DNA from: Acidobacteriota bacterium
GTDB taxonomy: Bacteria > Acidobacteriota > Terriglobia > Bryobacterales > Bryobacteraceae
Assembly: GCA_025354885.1 (NCBI GenBank)
Contig: JANXLY010000056.1
Coordinates: 29,135-93,134, forward strand
Direction of reading: 5' to 3'
Length of the DNA stretch: 64,000 nucleotides
Part shown: positions 1-9,087 of the stretch, one piece after another
Numbering within the stretch: the stretch's first letter is position 1
Layout of the letters: every line of letters begins with the position of its first letter
Translations under genes and position numbers: made by a program
Notes under the pieces: model-generated
Seen by the model: the letters and a program-made list of their open reading frames with translations, nothing else
Told to the model about the DNA's origin: nothing
Databases searched by the model: none

Positions 1-130
1 CTGGCTCGCTCCTGGGCTTCCAGTGCAAATCCAGTGCGGCACCGGGCCCCGGCTTGGGCAATGCAAAAGTATCATAGCGGCCACAGGAGCAAAGCAGACC
101 GGTGAAAACCGCAAGCAGAGCCGTTCTCAT
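1..130 (-). CDS. Putative lipoprotein, 3'-truncated by window edge (MRTALLAVFTGLLCSCGRYDTF...)
   Basis: Reverse-strand reading from ATG at 130 gives a signal peptide with lipobox-like LLCSC; ATG overlaps the TGA stop of the upstream histidine kinase (ATGA). Confidence 0.55.
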   Translation of the reverse strand, partial: MRTALLAVFTGLLCSCGRYDTFALPKPGPGAALDLHWKPRSEP

Positions 131-1278
131 AGAGGAATTCGAACGCGCAAGGTTGCTCCATGTCCGGGGCGGCTGTTTACTACCAGTTCTCCTCCCAGAC
201 TTCGTACGCGGCGCTTGATGCTTGCGGGGCCGATGCGCAACGCTTCCAGTTCGCTGAGTTCGTAGTTGCCGCTAAACGGGAAGCCCGTACCATCATCTTC
301 AATCTCGATGTGCAACATTTCACCCTGCATCGTGAGGTTAATGGCAACGCGAGACGCTTTGGAATGCTTCTGAACATTGTTCAACGACTCACGCACGATT
401 TGCAGCACTTCGAGAAAGCTCTCGGGCTCTCCTGTAACTTCCTGGCTGGAATAGCCAGCCGAGATGCCCGTGTCTTTCTTAAAGTTCTCGACCAGTCGGC
501 GGATCGCCGTCGACAAACTTTCACCCTCTACTTCGAGCGGCCTCATGCCACGAACAAAAGCACGTAGTTCGGCAACCTGCGAACGGCAAACGCTCTGCAG
601 GTCCTGTAGCTCCCTTAGGCCCGAGGCCAACTCGCGACCCAGCATCTGCTGAACGACGTTCAAGCGCATCTGAAAACTGATAAAGCTTTGCAGCGGGCCG
701 TCGTGGAAGTCATCGGCAATGCGTTGTCGTTCGACTTCGCGAAGTTTTTCGCCTTCACCACGCAGCAAAACTACTTCCTGCTGTGCCAGGTCGAGGCGGT
801 CGCTGAGCACGCGTTTTTCTAGCGAAAGCGTGCATGCAAGAATTCCCGACAACATAACGAGTGGCTGCAGAACTTCCCACTGTGCTGGACGCAAGAGCAG
901 GAAGAAGCCCTGACAAATTACGAGCACGGTAAAGACTTCCCGCCAGGAATGCAGGATTGCTGCTTCAAGCAGCAAAAAGACATAGAACAACGAGTTGAAC
1001 CAGAGCGTCTGGTCGGCTGAGTAATGAGCAAAGAACAGGAAGGCAACTACATCCACACCAAGACTGAGCAGCGGCGGCCAACGGCGCTCAACCTCTCGCC
1101 AGAGAAGCGCAAGCAGGCTGTAAATTGTAAAGGCAGAAGCCAGGCTCATCACGGGCCACGCCAGTGGATGCATGGCCGCGCTGCCCACCGCAAGAAAGGC
1201 GAGAGCGAGGATGGTGCGGATAACGGCGAGGCTTTGCCACCAAAGTGGCGACAGGTATTTAGGTTCAGGTTGATTCAT
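127..1278 (-). CDS. Sensor histidine kinase, NarX/DegS-like (HisKA_3 + HATPase_c)
   Basis: RQRIADDFHDGPLQSF dimerisation motif, ESLNNVQKHSKAS N-box, DDGTGF G-box; N-terminal hydrophobic helices. Confidence 0.85.
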   Translation of the reverse strand: MNQPEPKYLSPLWWQSLAVIRTILALAFLAVGSAAMHPLAWPVMSLASAFTIYSLLALLWREVERRWPPLLSLGVDVVAFLFFAHYSADQTLWFNSLFYVFLLLEAAILHSWREVFTVLVICQGFFLLLRPAQWEVLQPLVMLSGILACTLSLEKRVLSDRLDLAQQEVVLLRGEGEKLREVERQRIADDFHDGPLQSFISFQMRLNVVQQMLGRELASGLRELQDLQSVCRSQVAELRAFVRGMRPLEVEGESLSTAIRRLVENFKKDTGISAGYSSQEVTGEPESFLEVLQIVRESLNNVQKHSKASRVAINLTMQGEMLHIEIEDDGTGFPFSGNYELSELEALRIGPASIKRRVRSLGGELVVNSRPGHGATLRVRIPL

Positions 1279-1281
1279 GGT

Positions 1282-1803
1282 CTAGCGCCGGTAGAAAAAC
1301 AGGGTATGGCTGCGGCCTTCTGTGTCTTCCATCACTTCCGTTTTTTCGGGATTCCATTCTGTGAACTCAAAATCGTGGCATACGATGCGAGCGCCGCGTT
1401 TCATCTTTTTTTCAAGCACCGGCGAGAGGCGAATGTTTGTTACAGGAAGCAGATACACAGTGATCAGGTCCGCACTGGAATAATCCTGCTCGAACAGATC
1501 GCCTTCGATGATGCGAGCAAGCGTTGCGAGACCGAGTTTGGAGATGCGCCCACGGCTTTGTTCGACGAGCTCATGGTTGAGTTCGATGCCGATCGACCTG
1601 GCTCCGATTTTCTGAGCTCCGGTAACGACGATGCGACCATCGCCCGAGCCGAGGTCAAACAGAGTCTCGCCTTTTTTTAGTTCTCCGAGTTTGAGCATGC
1701 GCTCCACGACCACTTGCGGAGTCGGATAATACGGCGCTGCACGTTCTGGCGGCTTGTCGTGATCCTGAGCGAAGAATGCGAGCAGGCAAAGAAGAAGCAT
1801 CAT
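1282..1803 (-). CDS. SAM-dependent methyltransferase (class I)
   Basis: LFDLGSGDGRIVVTGAQ motif I; signal peptide-like N-terminus. Confidence 0.75.
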   Translation of the reverse strand: MMLLLCLLAFFAQDHDKPPERAAPYYPTPQVVVERMLKLGELKKGETLFDLGSGDGRIVVTGAQKIGARSIGIELNHELVEQSRGRISKLGLATLARIIEGDLFEQDYSSADLITVYLLPVTNIRLSPVLEKKMKRGARIVCHDFEFTEWNPEKTEVMEDTEGRSHTLFFYRR

Positions 1804-1809
1804 GGGTAA

Positions 1810-2544
1810 TTATCTGATCGGAGAGTAAGCCGTAGGGCTTAACATCGAATTCGAAATATTAGAGACTACTTCAGCATCGCTCAAGCCTGGGGTGACCTTG
1901 AGCTTGTCCCATTCCGGATGCGAAACAAATTTCTTCCAGTTCGCTTCCCTTGCGGCCAGGCTGTCATACCAGAGCATGTAGCTAAGGTTCGGCATGTTGG
2001 TGCCGAAGATGGTTTCGCCGAAGAAAACCGGGTTCAGGCCTGTCTTGCGGAAGATCGAGATTTCGCCAGAGTTGAACATGCCGATCTTCTTGCCGAGCGA
2101 GCCAAAGTCGTTTGATTCGTAAGTGCGCAATTCGAAAACACGAGCAGCGCGGCCTGCTTCGGCTGCAGGAATTTCAAGGGCAGGAAATCCATCAAAGCTG
2201 CGCAGGAGGCTCGATTCGATTCGCACAAAGCTTGCGACTTCGTTGCCGGCATCCCAACTCGCTTCCATCTGGGCGAGGTTCCTGAACTCAGTAACCTGCA
2301 GGATGCAGGGGCTGCCCGGACCAATCATCGTATTGAAGAATCCCACCTTCGAGATGCCCGCTTTCTGCAACGCAGGTAGCTGCTGCTTTGAAAGAAATTC
2401 GTTCAGCCGCTTGGGCATGCCGTCGAGAGTATTGCGCAATTTATAGGAGCGCAACTCGATCAGACTGTTCGATTTCTTTTGTGTTGGTTCAAAGGCGGCG
2501 GCGCCAAGGGCGCTGCCAGCGGCGAGAAGTAGACGGCGTTTCAT
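1810..2544 (-). CDS. NIPSNAP family protein
   Basis: IELRSYKLR...FELRTYES repeated NIPSNAP-type motifs; Tat/Sec-like N-terminus. Confidence 0.75.
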   Translation of the reverse strand: MKRRLLLAAGSALGAAAFEPTQKKSNSLIELRSYKLRNTLDGMPKRLNEFLSKQQLPALQKAGISKVGFFNTMIGPGSPCILQVTEFRNLAQMEASWDAGNEVASFVRIESSLLRSFDGFPALEIPAAEAGRAARVFELRTYESNDFGSLGKKIGMFNSGEISIFRKTGLNPVFFGETIFGTNMPNLSYMLWYDSLAAREANWKKFVSHPEWDKLKVTPGLSDAEVVSNISNSMLSPTAYSPIR

Positions 2545-2565
2545 TCAAGGCCATCGTACAACGCG

Positions 2566-3219
2566 CTAAGCGGCGCTGGTATCCAGAACTTCGCCGAAGC
2601 GACGTTCGCGGGAGCGAAACTCATTCACTGCGGCCTCGAGATCACGCTCGCTAAAATCGGGCCAGGCTACCGGAGTGAAGAAAAATTCTGCATAGGCGCA
2701 TTCCCAAAGTAGAAAATCGCTCAGGCGTTTTTCGCCGCCTGTGCGGATCAGCAGATCGACGTCGGGGCCCAGGGTGCGGCTCAGTTCTTCGCGATCCATG
2801 CCGGGCCGCAGTGCGGCGAGCAGCATGTCTCGTGATGAGTAATCGAGGGCGATTCGAACCAGCAGACGGCGACCTGCTGCCGTGTCGCTTTCAGCCCGCT
2901 CGAGTGCTGGCACAAGTGTGATCGGCAGACGGTCTCGCCTGCCAATGAATTGAAGCCGAACTCCATTCTCGCGGCATTCGGCAACTTCTTTCTCGATGAA
3001 GTGTGCCAGCAAGCGCATCAGGCCCGCGACTTCGTCTGCAGGGCGCTTCCAGTTGTCGCTGGAGAAAGCATAGAGCGTTAGCGTCTCGATGCCCAGGCAC
3101 GGAGCATGACGAATGGCCCGGCGCACGGATTCTGCCCCCTGCTTGTGCCCCGCAAGGCGAGGCCAGCCGAAGCGTTGGGCCCAGCGGCCATTGCCGTCCA
3201 TGATGATTGCAACGTGCAA
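2566..3219 (-). CDS. uppS: Isoprenyl transferase (undecaprenyl diphosphate synthase)
   Basis: HVAIIMDGNGRWAQ...GHKQGAE..TLYAFSSDNWKRP...DLLIRTGGEKRLSDFLLWE: canonical cis-prenyltransferase motifs. Confidence 0.93.
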   Translation of the reverse strand: MHVAIIMDGNGRWAQRFGWPRLAGHKQGAESVRRAIRHAPCLGIETLTLYAFSSDNWKRPADEVAGLMRLLAHFIEKEVAECRENGVRLQFIGRRDRLPITLVPALERAESDTAAGRRLLVRIALDYSSRDMLLAALRPGMDREELSRTLGPDVDLLIRTGGEKRLSDFLLWECAYAEFFFTPVAWPDFSERDLEAAVNEFRSRERRFGEVLDTSAA

Positions 3220-3222
3220 GAC

Positions 3223-3579
3223 TTACTTCTCCTTCGGTTTCATCGCCTGAATCAGCGCTTCCATATGATTGACGTACTTCTCAAACGCCTTGCGGCCTGC
3301 AGCCGTCAACTCATACTCAGTCTGGGGCCGCCGTCCCAGAAAGTATTTACGGCAGGCAACGTAGCCGGCGTCTTCGAGTTTGCGCGCATGAATGCTCAGG
3401 TTTCCATCGGTCAAAGCGAGGATTTCCTTCAGTTCTCCGAAGCTAAGAGTTTTCGTTGCCGCGAGAGCGCTGACAATGCCCAGTCGCACGCGTTCGTGGA
3501 TCAGTTGGTCGAGATTCACCGCTTTTTGCGGCACCGGCGTATCGTCGACCATGCGGAGTGCATTGGCTTTAGCCGCCAT
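3223..3579 (-). CDS. Winged-helix transcriptional regulator (MarR/ArsR-like, transcriptional regulator + membrane protein pair)
   Basis: RLGIVSALAATKTLSFGELKEILALTDGNLSIHARKLEDAGYV winged helix; internal ATG at 3579 overlapping the stop of the upstream gene preferred over ORF start 3666. Confidence 0.75.
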   Translation of the reverse strand: MAAKANALRMVDDTPVPQKAVNLDQLIHERVRLGIVSALAATKTLSFGELKEILALTDGNLSIHARKLEDAGYVACRKYFLGRRPQTEYELTAAGRKAFEKYVNHMEALIQAMKPKEK

Positions 3580-4153
3580 GTTTCCTCGCAATCCAGGCAC
3601 CGAATCCAATATGCAGTACTCCGAAGCCGGCAGCGAGACAGATCGCGTTGCATTCTGCCGGAGCAAATAGGGCGACTGCGCCGAGGGCCATAAAGCCCAA
3701 GCCCATCAACGGGACAACGCGGACACTCGAGACTCCACCAGTGATGACGCCTGCCCCATAAAGCAACAGCCAGAGACCCGGGATTTCCACATAGTGATTG
3801 GATCGTGCAGCGGCAGCCGTAAGCGCAGCACCAGCCAGAAGCGGAGGTGCGAAGCCCAGGCCAAAGCGCCGGGCCGGGTTCGAAAATAAGGAAACTCCAG
3901 ACTGATTTGCCTTCCAGATCATGGCGATGAAGCCCAATAGAATTGCGGCCATGCCTTCGGCAGTCCAGATAGCGAGCCAGGCTTCATTGGTCTTGGCACC
4001 CATACTGAGCCACGAGGCTAGCAGGGCAGAAAGGCCCACAAGCAGCATTCCATAGCCAGGCACGGCCGTAAATGCCGTGGTGCTCTCCATCGTCGAGCGG
4101 ATGTATTTGAGGTTGTCGAGCGCGTGCTCGTGCATTTCGGCGCGTAGGCCCAT
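3569..4153 (-). CDS. Hypothetical membrane protein paired with the winged-helix regulator
   Basis: Several hydrophobic helices; stop overlaps downstream regulator start. Confidence 0.7.
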   Translation of the reverse strand: MGLRAEMHEHALDNLKYIRSTMESTTAFTAVPGYGMLLVGLSALLASWLSMGAKTNEAWLAIWTAEGMAAILLGFIAMIWKANQSGVSLFSNPARRFGLGFAPPLLAGAALTAAAARSNHYVEIPGLWLLLYGAGVITGGVSSVRVVPLMGLGFMALGAVALFAPAECNAICLAAGFGVLHIGFGAWIARKHGG

Positions 4154-4177
4154 GCGGCAATAATAGAGTACTTTGCG

Positions 4178-5140
4178 TTATAAAGCAAGAGCCATTTGAT
4201 TTCCTTGCTCCCAGTCCGGAGGCAAGTAGGAAGTGGCCTTGCGGCTGAGTCCGACTTGTCGGCGAATCCGTTCAAAACGGGCTTCAATGATCTGGTGATA
4301 TTCACGAGAAGGCCGCGCCGCGCTCGCGAAGGTTTTCTGGTAGCGGCGAACCAATAGAGGGTGTTCGCGTTCTAAATAAGCAAGGAAAATTTCGCGCGTC
4401 GGGCTCTTCAAAAACAGGACCCCACCGCCAAACCAGGTGGCACCCGCCTGCTTGGCCCTTTCGGCAAGCGCCAGAAGCTCAGCCTCTCCATCGTTGATCC
4501 CCGGAAGAACCGGAGAGACGATGGCACCGCACCGAATTCCGCTCGCAGTGAGCGCTGCAAGTGCCGCGAGTCGAAGGTCGGGGCGAGGTGCCTTGGGCTC
4601 GAGGCCACGGGCGAGTTCTACATCGATTGTCGTGATTGTGAAGTTCAGATAAAGAACGTTTCGCTGCGCCACGCGCTGCAGGAGATCGATGTCGCGAGTG
4701 GGCAGATCGCTCTTGGTCGTGATCCAGAATTTGCGTCCACTTTCGATCGCAAAGACTTCCAGCATACGTCGGGTGAGTTCATAACGACGCTCGGCATGTT
4801 GGTAGGGATCGGTCGCGGTGCCAAGAGCAATCGCTTGTGATCGCGGCACTCTTGTCAACTCGCGGCGGAACTCAACCGCATTCCAAACCTTGGCGAAAAT
4901 GCGAGTCTCAAAGTCATCAGGCGCGCGCAGTTCCATAAACTCATGAGTGTATCGGGCATAACAATACTGGCAGGCCATCTCGCAACCGCGATAGGGGTTG
5001 ATCGACCAGTCGAAAGAGTGGCGGCTGTCCGCAACCCGGTTGATCCACTTGCCGGTCGCGAGGTGGCTATAGGTGACGGTCCGCTTGGCTTCAAGCAGAG
5101 TCGCCGCCTGTGCTGCCTTCGCGATACCAACAAGTTGCAT
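4178..5140 (-). CDS. Radical SAM protein, spore photoproduct lyase-like / PA0069 family
   Basis: INPYRGCEMACQYCYARYTHEFMEL with CxxxCxxC cluster and family-typical ALGTATDPYQHAE. Confidence 0.85.
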   Translation of the reverse strand: MQLVGIAKAAQAATLLEAKRTVTYSHLATGKWINRVADSRHSFDWSINPYRGCEMACQYCYARYTHEFMELRAPDDFETRIFAKVWNAVEFRRELTRVPRSQAIALGTATDPYQHAERRYELTRRMLEVFAIESGRKFWITTKSDLPTRDIDLLQRVAQRNVLYLNFTITTIDVELARGLEPKAPRPDLRLAALAALTASGIRCGAIVSPVLPGINDGEAELLALAERAKQAGATWFGGGVLFLKSPTREIFLAYLEREHPLLVRRYQKTFASAARPSREYHQIIEARFERIRRQVGLSRKATSYLPPDWEQGNQMALAL

Positions 5141-5220
5141 AGGGAGAATGGTATTAGTTTCGCCGTTTATTCGCCGTTCGTCAAGTCTTTTGCTCCATTA
5201 CAATGGAGGTGGTTGAAACT

Positions 5221-5913
5221 ATGAGAGTTAGTGTGATTCTACCTGCTGCCGGTTTGGGTACGCGAATGAGCAAGACGGCGAAGAAACAGTTTTTGCAATT
5301 GGACGGAGTGCCGATTCTGATCCATACCCTGCGCCGCTTTGCGAGCGTTGCGAGTGTGGGCGAAATCATTATCGCTTGCCGCGCCGAAGACATGGAAGAT
5401 GTGCACGCGATGCTGAGCGGAGCGCCTATTGAAAAGCCGGTGCGCCTGGTAGAAGGTGGAGATTCGCGCCAGGAAAGTGTGGAGCATGCTCTCGCAACGG
5501 TAGGCGAAGATGTGGAACTAGTTGCCGTGCACGACGCCGTTCGACCCTTTGTGGCTGTTGCGCTGATCGAAAAAGTGATTGCCGAAGCGGCAGAGTCGGG
5601 CGCAGCGATTCTTGGCATTGTGCCAGTAGACACCGTGAAGCAGGTACACCTTGCCAGGATTCAGACAACCATCTCGCGCGACCGCCTGGTGCTGGCGCAG
5701 ACACCGCAGGTATTCCACACCGGTCTTTTGAAGCAGGCGTTTTTGAAGGCCCGCGAGGATGGCTTTATCGGCACGGATGAGTCGAGCCTGGTGGAGCGTC
5801 TCGATACCGTTGAAGTGAGAGTGGTGCCGGGCAGTGACCGCAACATCAAGATCACCAAGCCTACCGATCTGGATCTGGCGCGGCACTTTCTGGCGGAAGA
5901 AAGTGGCAGCTAG
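5221..5913 (+). CDS. ispD: 2-C-methyl-D-erythritol 4-phosphate cytidylyltransferase
   Basis: MRVSVILPAAGLGTRM..KKQFLQLDG..I; VHDAVRPFV; QTPQVF; GTDESSLVE. Start 5221 preferred (GGAGGTGG upstream). Confidence 0.93.
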   Translation: MRVSVILPAAGLGTRMSKTAKKQFLQLDGVPILIHTLRRFASVASVGEIIIACRAEDMEDVHAMLSGAPIEKPVRLVEGGDSRQESVEHALATVGEDVELVAVHDAVRPFVAVALIEKVIAEAAESGAAILGIVPVDTVKQVHLARIQTTISRDRLVLAQTPQVFHTGLLKQAFLKAREDGFIGTDESSLVERLDTVEVRVVPGSDRNIKITKPTDLDLARHFLAEESGS

Positions 5914-6408
5914 TTGAGCTACGAATATCGCAGTGGGCTGGGCTGGGATTCGCATCGCATCGCAGTCGGGCGGCCAATGCTGCTCGGCGGTGTGCAGATT
6001 GAAAGTGAGTTTGGCCTCGATGGTCACTCGGACGCCGACATACTGTTGCACGCCATAACAGATGCGTTGCTCGGTGCGTTGGCCCTGGGCGATATCGGCA
6101 TGCATTTCCCGGATACAGACCCGCGCTGGAAAGGCGCGGGCAGCATGCAGTTTCTGCTCCATGCGCTGACTCTCGTGAACCAAAAGAATTTTGAAGTAGT
6201 AAATCTCGATACCACTGTGATTCTTGAAAAGCCGAAATTGAAAGACTACCGGCAGCAGATTCGCGAACATATCGCGAGCAACATGTCTCTGCCCGTGGAC
6301 TCGGTTTCAGTGAAATTCAAGACAGCGGAAAAGGTCGGGCCGGTGGGTGAAGGCAGAAGCGCGGAAGCGCAAGCTCTGGTAACAGTTCGCCGGAAGCTAG
6401 AATCATAG
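5914..6408 (+). CDS. ispF: 2-C-methyl-D-erythritol 2,4-cyclodiphosphate synthase
   Basis: GLGWDSHRI..GRPMLLGGV..E.GLDGHSDADILLHAITDALLGALALGDIGMHFPDTD; TTG start abutting ispD stop. Confidence 0.95.
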   Translation: MSYEYRSGLGWDSHRIAVGRPMLLGGVQIESEFGLDGHSDADILLHAITDALLGALALGDIGMHFPDTDPRWKGAGSMQFLLHALTLVNQKNFEVVNLDTTVILEKPKLKDYRQQIREHIASNMSLPVDSVSVKFKTAEKVGPVGEGRSAEAQALVTVRRKLES

Positions 6409-6419
6409 ATGAGGTAGAA

Positions 6420-7682
6420 ATGCGCAAAGCGACAATCATATTGGTTTTCTGGATGGGGCTGGCCGCCGCTTGCGCGCAGGCTGAAGTAACTTACGCGAAA
6501 GAAGTTTCGCGCATCCTCGCCGATCGTTGCCAGCAGTGTCATCGTCCTGGCGATATCGGGCCGATGAGTTTACTCAGCTACGACGATGCTGTGAATTACG
6601 CACCCGACATCAAGCGTGTTGTCTCCGGGGGGATCATGCCTCCCTGGAAGCCATCAGAGAGCCACGGAAAATTCAAGGGAGCTTTTGCTCTCAAGCCAGA
6701 AGAGAAACTGGATTTGTTGGCCTGGATCGAAAATGCCACGCCAATGGGCGATGAAGCAGATTTGCCACCCAAGCCAGAAGACAAGGGGGCCTGGGTGCTT
6801 GGTGAGCCGGATCTCGTGGTGAAGATGCCGGTGGCTTTTGTGCCTGCCCGTGGCAAGGATGTCTATCGCTGTTTCGTAGTGCCGACTGGAATGGATGCCG
6901 ACAAGTTCGTGAGCGCCATTGATATTGTGCCGGGCAATCGCAAGATAGTGCACCATGTGATCGTTTATCTGGATTCCACAGGCGAAGCAGAAAAGCTGGA
7001 TGCAAAGGACGAAGAGCCGGGCTATGACTGTTATGGCGGTCCGGGTTTCGATCTCGGCGGAAGCAATCTCTTGAGCCTTCTCATGGACGGTTACACTCTT
7101 GGCGGCTGGGCTCCCGGCGCAAGGCCGGAACTCCTTCCCAAAGGAGTTGGAATGAAGCTGGGCAAGTCGGCAAAGATCATTCTGCAGGTGCACTATTACA
7201 CCAGTGCCCGCACCGGCGAAGACCAGACTTCAGTTGGCATCTACTTCAACAAAGAGAAGGTAGAAAAGCAGCTCTACTATCTGCCCGTTGTGCAGACCAG
7301 GCTGAACATTGAAGCCGGCGACCCGGCCTCGCTTGCGACCACAAATTTTCCTGTTCTGCCTTTCTTCGAAATGTCGGTCATCAACGTGTTTCCGCACATG
7401 CACTTACTCGGTACGAAGATCGAAGTGGAGAAACAATACAAGGGCGAAAAGGAACAAATAATCCTGATCAACAATTGGGATTTCAACTGGCAGGGCGCGT
7501 ACACTTTTGAGCAGCCCGTTAGGATGCCGGCCAATTCGCAATTGAACCTGCGTTGTATTTTCGACAACTCAGTGAACAATCCTCGAAATCCCAATAATCC
7601 ACTCAAGGCCGTGAAGTGGGGAGAAGGCACTGAAGATGAGATGTGCCTCGCTTTTGTAGGCGTCGTATTTGACCGCTTCTAA
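6420..7682 (+). CDS. c-type cytochrome fused to copper type II ascorbate-dependent monooxygenase-like domain
   Basis: Signal peptide, CQQCH heme motif followed by MSLLSYDDA; HHVIVYLD and PHMHLLGTKI His motifs typical of PHM/DBM-like folds. Confidence 0.75.
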   Translation: MRKATIILVFWMGLAAACAQAEVTYAKEVSRILADRCQQCHRPGDIGPMSLLSYDDAVNYAPDIKRVVSGGIMPPWKPSESHGKFKGAFALKPEEKLDLLAWIENATPMGDEADLPPKPEDKGAWVLGEPDLVVKMPVAFVPARGKDVYRCFVVPTGMDADKFVSAIDIVPGNRKIVHHVIVYLDSTGEAEKLDAKDEEPGYDCYGGPGFDLGGSNLLSLLMDGYTLGGWAPGARPELLPKGVGMKLGKSAKIILQVHYYTSARTGEDQTSVGIYFNKEKVEKQLYYLPVVQTRLNIEAGDPASLATTNFPVLPFFEMSVINVFPHMHLLGTKIEVEKQYKGEKEQIILINNWDFNWQGAYTFEQPVRMPANSQLNLRCIFDNSVNNPRNPNNPLKAVKWGEGTEDEMCLAFVGVVFDRF

Positions 7683-7692
7683 GAAAGACCCG

Positions 7693-9081
7693 ATGCAAGC
7701 ATTCAAGGCCCGTGTTCTGGTTGTCGATGATGAGGAAAACCAGAGGCGCGGGCTCTCTTCTTTAATACACGGCTGGGGCTATGAGGTGAGAACGGCGGAT
7801 AACGGCGCTCATGCCCTCGAAGTGCTAGAGACCTGGCCGGCTCAGTTGATTGTGACCGACATGATGATGCCGATTCTCGATGGTGCCGGTTTGCTTGAGC
7901 GTCTGAGGGAGCAAGCCAATCCACCTCTGGCGATTGTAGTGACAGCGTTTGGAAGTCTTGAGACGGCACTCAATACGATTCATCAACTGGGCGCATTCTG
8001 GTTTCTTGAAAAGCCAATCGATCCTCAGGCGCTAAAACTTCTGCTCAACCGGGCACTGGGCGCGCGTCGCCTCAGCGAAGACAAAGAAATCCTGGAGCGA
8101 CAGTTGGGTATTGAGGGACGGCTGGCCGGATTGGTGGGCCAGACCCCGGTGATGATGGAGTTATTTGGCTTAGTGCAACAGGTTGCGCCGACCAAAGCCT
8201 CGGTATTGATTACGGGTGAAAGTGGCACCGGTAAAGAAGTGTTGGCGCGGGCAATTCATCAATTGAGTCCGAGAGTAAATGAGCCGTTTGTAGCGCTGAA
8301 TTGTGCTGCGTTACCGGAGAGCCTGATCGAAAGTGAATTGTTCGGGCACGAAAAAGGATCTTTTACGGGAGCGCTGGAGCGGCGTGCCGGCTGTTTTGAA
8401 TTGGCACATCGCGGCACCCTCCTGCTCGACGAAATTGGCGAGATGCCTGTGTCCACGCAGTCGAAGTTGTTGCGTGTGCTTGAAGATGGCCGTGTGCGAA
8501 GGCTTGGGGCCAAAAGCGAAATCGATGTCGATGTGCGAATCGTAGCGGCGACGAACCGCAAACTGGAGGAGTCGATTGCCAAGGGGGGCTTTCGCGAAGA
8601 TCTCTTCTACCGTTTGAACGTCTTCCGGCTCGAACTGGCACCCCTCCGTGAACGCATGGATGACCTGCCCTTACTTGCTGAAACGCTGATTCATCAGCTG
8701 AATTCCAAGCATGGGGTGAAAGTGTCTGGAATCGAAGAATCGGCGATGCTGGCGTTGAAGCGCCGCACCTGGCCTGGCAACATTCGGGAATTGCGCAATG
8801 TGCTGGAGCGCGCCGTGATTCTTGCGGGAGAGGGCTTGATCCGTCTGTCGCATTTGCCTGTTGCGCCTGGAACAGATGCGGCTGCTGCGCCATCTAACGA
8901 CCCCGAGGCGATCGTGATTCGAGTGGGTACAACAGTAGATGATGGCGAAAAGGCGTTGATCTTCAAGACGCTCGACCACACGAAACAGAACAAGACGCGG
9001 GCTGCAGAAATTTTGGGAATCAGCTTGAAAACTCTACATAACAAGCTGAAGCAGTACGGGGCTGACAGCGCGGAATCCTAA
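7693..9081 (+). CDS. Sigma54-dependent Fis-family response regulator (NtrC type)
   Basis: Receiver VLVVDDEENQ..VTDMMMP; GESGTGKEVLARAIH Walker A; GAFTGA-equivalent GSFTGALERR; Fis HTH EILGISLKTLHNKLKQYG. ATG at 7693 preferred over TTG at 7669. Confidence 0.93.
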   Translation: MQAFKARVLVVDDEENQRRGLSSLIHGWGYEVRTADNGAHALEVLETWPAQLIVTDMMMPILDGAGLLERLREQANPPLAIVVTAFGSLETALNTIHQLGAFWFLEKPIDPQALKLLLNRALGARRLSEDKEILERQLGIEGRLAGLVGQTPVMMELFGLVQQVAPTKASVLITGESGTGKEVLARAIHQLSPRVNEPFVALNCAALPESLIESELFGHEKGSFTGALERRAGCFELAHRGTLLLDEIGEMPVSTQSKLLRVLEDGRVRRLGAKSEIDVDVRIVAATNRKLEESIAKGGFREDLFYRLNVFRLELAPLRERMDDLPLLAETLIHQLNSKHGVKVSGIEESAMLALKRRTWPGNIRELRNVLERAVILAGEGLIRLSHLPVAPGTDAAAAPSNDPEAIVIRVGTTVDDGEKALIFKTLDHTKQNKTRAAEILGISLKTLHNKLKQYGADSAES

Positions 9082-9087
9082 AGGCCA

